The position numbers were made by a program, and so were the translations under genes. Under the pieces are notes generated by a model. The model saw nothing but the letters and a program-made list of their open reading frames with translations. It was not told the DNA's origin and did not search any database. From Bacillota bacterium (GTDB lineage: Bacteria; Bacillota_A; Clostridia; Clostridiales; Clostridiaceae), in assembly GCA_021837545.1 (NCBI GenBank), contig JAKBFR010000038.1, forward strand, positions 1-19,512: 19,512 nt of DNA, given 5' to 3'. This document shows, in pieces, positions 15,424 through 19,512 of the stretch (within the stretch, counting starts at the first letter, position 1; every line of letters begins with the position of its first letter).

Positions 15424-16179
15424 TTATTCTTCTAGTTTCTTTCTCATTTCAGCTAAAACTTTCTTCTCAATTCTAGATACCTGAACTTGGTTTATTCCAA
15501 GCATCTTAGCCACCTGAACTTGCGTCTTATCTTTAAAATAACGTAACAATATTATTTGTCTTGCCTTGTTGTCTAAACTACTTAAAGCTTCCTTAAGAGC
15601 TATTCTTTCAATAATATTTCCATCATCTACACTTTTTTCACTTAATTTATCTATTAAAAGAACTGGTGCTCCATCATCTTGATGTATTGTATCATATAAA
15701 TACTGTAAACTATTTGAAGATTCTATTGCAAATAAAATTTCTTCCTTGTCAACATCTGCATAATCAGCAAGTTCTTCTATAGTAGGTGACCTCTTAAGCT
15801 TTTTAGTTAAAATTTCTTTATAGAAATATACCTTTCTAGCTAAACTTTTAACATTACGGCTTACTTTTATCATTCCATCATCTCTTAAAAACCTTTTAAT
15901 TTCGCCTATTATCATGGGAACTGCATAAGTTGAAAACTTAACATTATAAGTTAAATCAAAATTATTTATAGCTTTAACTAATCCAATTGATCCTATTTGA
16001 AATATATCTTCATAATCATATCCTCTATTTAAAAACTTTTTACTTAGAGACGATACTAATGGTAAATTCATTTCTATTAATGTATTCATAGCATCACTAT
16101 CACCGTTTCTAGCTGAAGCTATTAGTTCTGGATTCTTGTCATAATTATAATCCTCTCGTTTTAAATCCTCTTTTTCCAT
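15424..16179 (-). CDS. sigF: RNA polymerase sporulation sigma factor F
   Basis: This 251-residue protein is a sigma-70 family factor of the SigF/SigG/SigB group. It is the first forespore-specific sigma factor. Region 2 spans about residues 35-100 (with DIFQIGSIGLVKAINNFD, FSTYAVPMIIGEIKRFLRDDG), region 3 about 105-175, and region 4 ends with a helix-turn-helix (VQVAKMLGINQVQVSRIEKKVL). The last is cited by position, about residues 222-243. The ATG at 16179 has AGGTGA about 5 nt upstream. An in-frame GTG at 16188 lies in that binding site. The spoIIAB stop overlaps the same site, so translation is likely coupled. Activity would be controlled by SpoIIAB binding until SpoIIAA displaces it. Confidence 0.97.
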   Translation of the reverse strand: MEKEDLKREDYNYDKNPELIASARNGDSDAMNTLIEMNLPLVSSLSKKFLNRGYDYEDIFQIGSIGLVKAINNFDLTYNVKFSTYAVPMIIGEIKRFLRDDGMIKVSRNVKSLARKVYFYKEILTKKLKRSPTIEELADYADVDKEEILFAIESSNSLQYLYDTIHQDDGAPVLLIDKLSEKSVDDGNIIERIALKEALSSLDNKARQIILLRYFKDKTQVQVAKMLGINQVQVSRIEKKVLAEMRKKLEE

Positions 16180-16188
16180 ATATTTCAC

Positions 16189-16620
16189 CTAACTTACCAC
16201 GTTGAATTTCTTCTTGATTACCACCTTTGTACCAATCCCCTTTTCGCTTTCTACCTTTAAATCATCCATAAATGTTTCCATTACAGTAAATCCCATACCT
16301 GATCTTTCTATATCTGGCCTTGATGTATATAACGGTTCCATAGCCTGCTCTATATCATCAATTCCAATACCCTTATCAATGATAACTATTGTAACTTCAT
16401 TTTCATTAATTTCTGCTTCAATTCTAACTAATCCATCTCCTTTATTCTCATATCCATGTATTATAGAATTTGTAACTGCTTCAGATACAGCTGTTTTTAC
16501 ATCATTTATTTCATCAATTGTTGGATCCAATTGAGCAACAAAAGCCGCAACTGCAACTCTTGCAAACCCTTCATTCTGAGATTTGCTTACAAATTCTACG
16601 CTCATTTTATTGTCAGACAT
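16189..16620 (-). CDS. spoIIAB: Anti-sigma F factor and SpoIIAA kinase
   Basis: This 143-residue protein has a GHKL (Bergerat-fold) ATP-binding domain. The N-box is in [14 protein letters not shown] (Glu and Asn), G1 is DKGIGI, and G2 is RSGMGF. In Bacillus it binds and inhibits SigF, or phosphorylates SpoIIAA on serine. The Bacillus protein has 146 residues. I chose the ATG at 16620 because GGAGGGG sits 5 nt upstream and the protein then begins [10 protein letters not shown], as family members do. The longer frame to an ATG at 16644 would overlap spoIIAA. It is the middle gene of the spoIIA operon: a 14-nt gap from spoIIAA, and a stop codon 9 nt before sigF. Confidence 0.97.
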   Translation of the reverse strand: MSDNKMSVEFVSKSQNEGFARVAVAAFVAQLDPTIDEINDVKTAVSEAVTNSIIHGYENKGDGLVRIEAEINENEVTIVIIDKGIGIDDIEQAMEPLYTSRPDIERSGMGFTVMETFMDDLKVESEKGIGTKVVIKKKFNVVS

Positions 16621-16634
16621 GATAACCCCTCCAT

Positions 16635-16976
16635 CTAAATGCACCTTACTGCTTCATCTACAGTATTATAATTTTTAATTACCTTATATAAACCCGCTAG
16701 TTCAAAGATTCTATTAACATTTTTATTAGGTTCTGTAATGCAAAGCGCTCCTCCCTTATTAGATAACTTCTTATACCTACCTAACACTGCTCCAATTCCT
16801 GAACTATCCATAAAAGTTACTCCTGAAAAATCTAAAATTACCTTTTCTATGTTATCCCTATCAATTCTATCATCAATCTTTACTCTAACCTCCTCGGCGC
16901 TATTATGATCTAGTTCTCCACTAAGAGTTGTAATTAGAATATTTCCCTGTTTTTCAAATTTTAAATACATACCCAT
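16635..16976 (-). CDS. spoIIAA: Anti-sigma F factor antagonist (STAS domain)
   Basis: This 113-residue protein is a single STAS domain. The DSSG motif falls at residues 57-60, so Ser58, the Bacillus phosphorylation site, is at the same number here. This agreement supports the start at 16976. [10 protein letters not shown] (20-29) is also typical. Unphosphorylated SpoIIAA binds SpoIIAB and frees SigF. SpoIIAB phosphorylates it, and the phosphatase SpoIIE (not in this window) removes the phosphate. The ribosome binding site is weak: only GAGAT, about 7 nt before ATG 16976. A second ATG lies two codons later. It is first in the operon, behind a likely sigma-H promoter. Confidence 0.96.
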   Translation of the reverse strand: MGMYLKFEKQGNILITTLSGELDHNSAEEVRVKIDDRIDRDNIEKVILDFSGVTFMDSSGIGAVLGRYKKLSNKGGALCITEPNKNVNRIFELAGLYKVIKNYNTVDEAVRCI

Positions 16977-17084
16977 TAAGAATATCTCGAATTAAAATTT
17001 AAATTATAAATTTATGTTCAAATTATTATAAAGTTACAATTCCAACATATATATTAATTTAAACTCAAATACTTTAGTTGTGAG

Positions 17085-17115
17085 ATATTCCACTTTCACC
17101 TCCTTCTTTACCTTT
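17085..17115 (-). promoter_or_regulatory. Probable sigma-H promoter of the spoIIA operon
   Basis: On the minus strand AAAGGTAAA (17107-17115) resembles the sigma-H -35 box RNAGGAWWW with one mismatch. GTGGAATAT (17085-17093) fits the -10 box RNNGAATWW exactly. The spacing is 13 nt between the two nine-base elements, about one base longer than usual. A TGACGCT at 17156-17162 is a weak match to a Spo0A box and lies about 40 nt further upstream. In Bacillus spoIIA needs sigma-H and Spo0A. Confidence 0.55.
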
Positions 17116-17229
17116 CTTTGATCTATTTACCATATTTTAACATAGTATTCCATTCAGCGTCAAACTATTTATTACAGTTTTTTCTATTTTTTAATAATTT
17201 AATCATTAACTCATAGAAAATTTAAACTA

Positions 17230-17278
17230 AAAATAAAAGGCACTCTTTTGTATATAACATCAGAGTGTCCTTTATTTT
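17230..17278 (-). terminator. Terminator of the Lon-like protease gene
   Basis: Arms at 17230-17246 and 17262-17278 pair over 17 positions with two imperfections (one becomes G-U in minus-strand RNA). The minus strand ends with TTTTATTTTTAG. It lies 15 nt past the stop at 17294. Confidence 0.82.
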
Positions 17279-17293
17279 GGTAGTATATATACA

Positions 17294-19512
17294 TTACTTT
17301 TTCTTTTTACCACCTTTATATTTCAAAAGCTCATTTTCTATTTCTTTAAAAAAGCTCTTTACAGATTCACCTTCATCTAGTATCAGCACCTCAATTGCAT
17401 CTTCTAAAGTTTCCATAGTATAAATATGAAATTTTTTTGTTTTAATATCTTCTTCAACTTCACATCTTAATATTAATTCATCTGCATTTGTATTTGGAAT
17501 TAAAACACCCTTCCCATTTATTTCATCTATCATCGTACAAACCCTATGAAAACCTTCGATTTTTTCATTAACACCACCAATTGCTTGAATTTCTCCAAAC
17601 TGATTTATAGATCCAGTTACTGCAATATTTTGTCTTACTCCTCTATTGCTTAAGGCTGATAAAATGCAAATTATTTCTGCAACCGATGCACTATCGCCTT
17701 CAACCATCCCATAGGTTTGTTCAAAACTTAATTGAAGGTCTACTGGTAATTTCTCATATGGACTTATTAAATTGCTCAAAAGTCCCCGGAGTATACTAAT
17801 TGATTTTTCATGAATATTTCCACTCATTTTGCATTCCTTATGAATATCAATTATTCTACCTTCTCCTATATGAGATAAACATGTTATTCTCATAGGTTTA
17901 CCAAAACTATAACAACCATTTCCAACTACTGCAAGTGCATTAATTATCCCTACTTTTTTTCCATTTGTGGTAATTAATATTTTTTTATTTTTATAATTAT
18001 CCATTATTTCTTCTAAAATCTTTTCATCTTCATAAGCAATATCTATTATATCTCCCTTTTCTATATTGGTTCTATTATCTTCTTTAGCATTATTATTAGC
18101 TAAATATAATAGTTTATTTATATAGTAATCATCTATAGACAGCTTATTTCTTTGCCCTGTAACTCTAGATAAAAATTTAATCATTTCATTAAGTGCATCA
18201 TCAGTCATATTTAATAACTTGTCTTTGCTTATTTTCTCCTTAATCATTTCAATAATTGAGTTTCTAGTAGTATCATTATATTTTAATTCAATATCTGCTT
18301 CAATTCTAAGTTGAAATATTCTTTTAAAATCTTCATCATTATCATATAATATTTGAAAACTTTCGTAATCACCTATTAAAATAACCTTTACGTTAATAGG
18401 AATAGATTCTGGCTTTAGTCCTGCAATAGAAAGTACTTCTAAATAACTTTTCGTATAATTATAATTTACTTTCCCATGAATTAATGCCTTTTTTAAATAA
18501 TAATAACTAAGTCCACTACTTATTAAAGAATTTAGTCTTAATATTAAACATCCCTCATTAGCCCGGAGTAAGCTTCCTGCACTGATTAAAGAAATATCTG
18601 TACTATATCCACCATTATTATTTCTATATTCAATATTTCCAATTAGATTTCCAATAGTAGGATCTTCTTCATATACCACATTCGGATGATTTTGTTTAGA
18701 ATTATCAACAATTACATTCACATCATATTTAGAAAACGCCTCTTTTATATATTCCTCATCATCTTCTAAATTTATTGTATAACATTCAACTATTGTTTCC
18801 TCAAAATCATCATACATTTGAATTAAATATTTATAGATTTCATCGAGGGATATAAATTGTAATAATAAATCATCTTTTTCTTTCTGCATATTTTTTTTTA
18901 TATAGTCTCTATAAATATCCTTAAGTTTTTCAATTGATTTTATTTCAATATCCTTTAATGTTTCTAATATAACTTCTGCTTCCTTTTTTAGTTTTGATGC
19001 TTGTTTTTCAATGGTTTCTTGAGTGATATTTTCTAGATTATCATATTCATTTTTGCTCATCTCATCGCCTTCATCTTTTAACGGAATAAAAACAAATCCA
19101 CCATTAGTTGCTTTAACATCAAAATTTTTAGTCTTTGCTGAATCCATAAGCTTAGTTATATAGTCATTTCTTTTTTCACTTATATCTTCAATTATATCTT
19201 CCTTTTCATCATCTGAAGAACTACTGTAAAAATCCATTATACATTCAAAATATTTTTCTTTAATATCTTCAATCGTTTCTTTTAATATATTACCTTTTCC
19301 ATTAGGTAAAAATAAAGCTCTTGGATTTAATTGTTCTTGCGATGTCACATAACAAATATCCTTAGGTGGTGGAAGTTTTTCATATATATTCGTAACATAC
19401 TCCACTAAATTTTCTAATTTCTCTTTTGAAAATGAATCTACATAATATATATTGTATCCGTCCTTTTGAATGCTTAAGCTCTTTTTTATTTTATTTAAAG
19501 TAGATGTGATTT
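17294..19512 (-). CDS. Lon-family (COG1067-like) protease, 5' end outside the window
   Basis: The frame stays open to the window edge, so this is partial. The visible part is about 738 residues, and the GTG at 19405 is not a believable start since coding continues through it. The N-terminal part matches the AAA_32 type of Lon-related proteases: PPPKDICYV and PRALFLPNGKG correspond to the usual PTPDDWCYV and PxALxLPxGxG. A helical, lysine/glutamate-rich insert follows (about 120-210 past the GTG). The C-terminal S16 protease domain is intact: catalytic Ser in VEGDSASVAE (codon 17690-17692) and Lys in GGVNEKIEGF (codon 17561-17563). At the expected P-loop position (about 19418-19441) the sequence is VDSFSKEK, and the Walker B area reads GCLILRLNS, so ATP use looks doubtful. 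It ends in its own terminator, ahead of spoIIA. Substrates are unknown. Confidence 0.88.
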   Translation of the reverse strand, partial: ITSTLNKIKKSLSIQKDGYNIYYVDSFSKEKLENLVEYVTNIYEKLPPPKDICYVTSQEQLNPRALFLPNGKGNILKETIEDIKEKYFECIMDFYSSSSDDEKEDIIEDISEKRNDYITKLMDSAKTKNFDVKATNGGFVFIPLKDEGDEMSKNEYDNLENITQETIEKQASKLKKEAEVILETLKDIEIKSIEKLKDIYRDYIKKNMQKEKDDLLLQFISLDEIYKYLIQMYDDFEETIVECYTINLEDDEEYIKEAFSKYDVNVIVDNSKQNHPNVVYEEDPTIGNLIGNIEYRNNNGGYSTDISLISAGSLLRANEGCLILRLNSLISSGLSYYYLKKALIHGKVNYNYTKSYLEVLSIAGLKPESIPINVKVILIGDYESFQILYDNDEDFKRIFQLRIEADIELKYNDTTRNSIIEMIKEKISKDKLLNMTDDALNEMIKFLSRVTGQRNKLSIDDYYINKLLYLANNNAKEDNRTNIEKGDIIDIAYEDEKILEEIMDNYKNKKILITTNGKKVGIINALAVVGNGCYSFGKPMRITCLSHIGEGRIIDIHKECKMSGNIHEKSISILRGLLSNLISPYEKLPVDLQLSFEQTYGMVEGDSASVAEIICILSALSNRGVRQNIAVTGSINQFGEIQAIGGVNEKIEGFHRVCTMIDEINGKGVLIPNTNADELILRCEVEEDIKTKKFHIYTMETLEDAIEVLILDEGESVKSFFKEIENELLKYKGGKKKK

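Larger units (their letters stand above)
16977..17293. other. Gap between the Lon-like gene and spoIIAA
   Basis: These 317 nt have no supported gene. They carry a terminator for the Lon-like gene (17230-17278), a possible Spo0A site, a probable sigma-H promoter (17085-17115), and an AT-rich leader of roughly 100 nt before spoIIAA. I see nothing else distinct. Confidence 0.6.

Overview
The window reads as chromosomal DNA from a low-GC, spore-forming Clostridium of the C. beijerinckii / C. butyricum kind. The evidence is very AT-rich DNA, strong G-rich ribosome binding sites, several TTG starts, and sporulation genes with clostridial gene content. The species is an inference. Every protein gene but one (rpsT) lies on the minus strand, so the gene order below is best followed from right to left.

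Right end: a Lon-family (COG1067-like) protease gene runs off the window edge. It ends in a hairpin terminator. Next comes a probable sigma-H promoter and the tricistronic spoIIA operon (spoIIAA-spoIIAB-sigF), which encodes the forespore sigma-F switch and ends in a 21-bp hairpin. It is followed by the DPA-channel genes spoVAC-spoVAD-spoVAE, which here are spaced 194 and 320 nt apart.

Middle: a P-type ATPase-like gene with several degenerate signature motifs is coupled by a 4-nt gap to comEC. This comEC encodes the membrane competence domain but has no C-terminal metallo-beta-lactamase domain. holA (DNA polymerase III delta) follows and converges on rpsT (ribosomal protein S20). The two share one bidirectional terminator. 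rpsT has a textbook sigma-A promoter and a structured leader.

Left part: gpr (germination protease) and spoIIP (engulfment amidase), a small membrane-anchored protein of unknown function, lepA (EF4), and a TerB-like protein. The intergenic regions here are unusually rich in repeats. They hold at least four related copies of a palindromic dispersed element, a tandem 39-bp unit with a small hairpin and T-run, a heptamer array between spoVAD and spoVAE, and a perfect 15-bp inverted repeat in front of the TerB-like gene.

How it fits together: sigF with its anti-sigma and anti-anti-sigma factors starts forespore transcription. SpoIIP remodels septal peptidoglycan for engulfment. SpoVAC/D/E move dipicolinic acid. 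GPR degrades small acid-soluble proteins at germination. The housekeeping genes lepA, rpsT, holA and comEC are interleaved. The most unusual points are two apparently degenerate nucleotide-using proteins (the P-type ATPase-like protein and a Lon-like protease whose visible P-loop and Walker B positions do not fit consensus) and the modular dispersed repeats.
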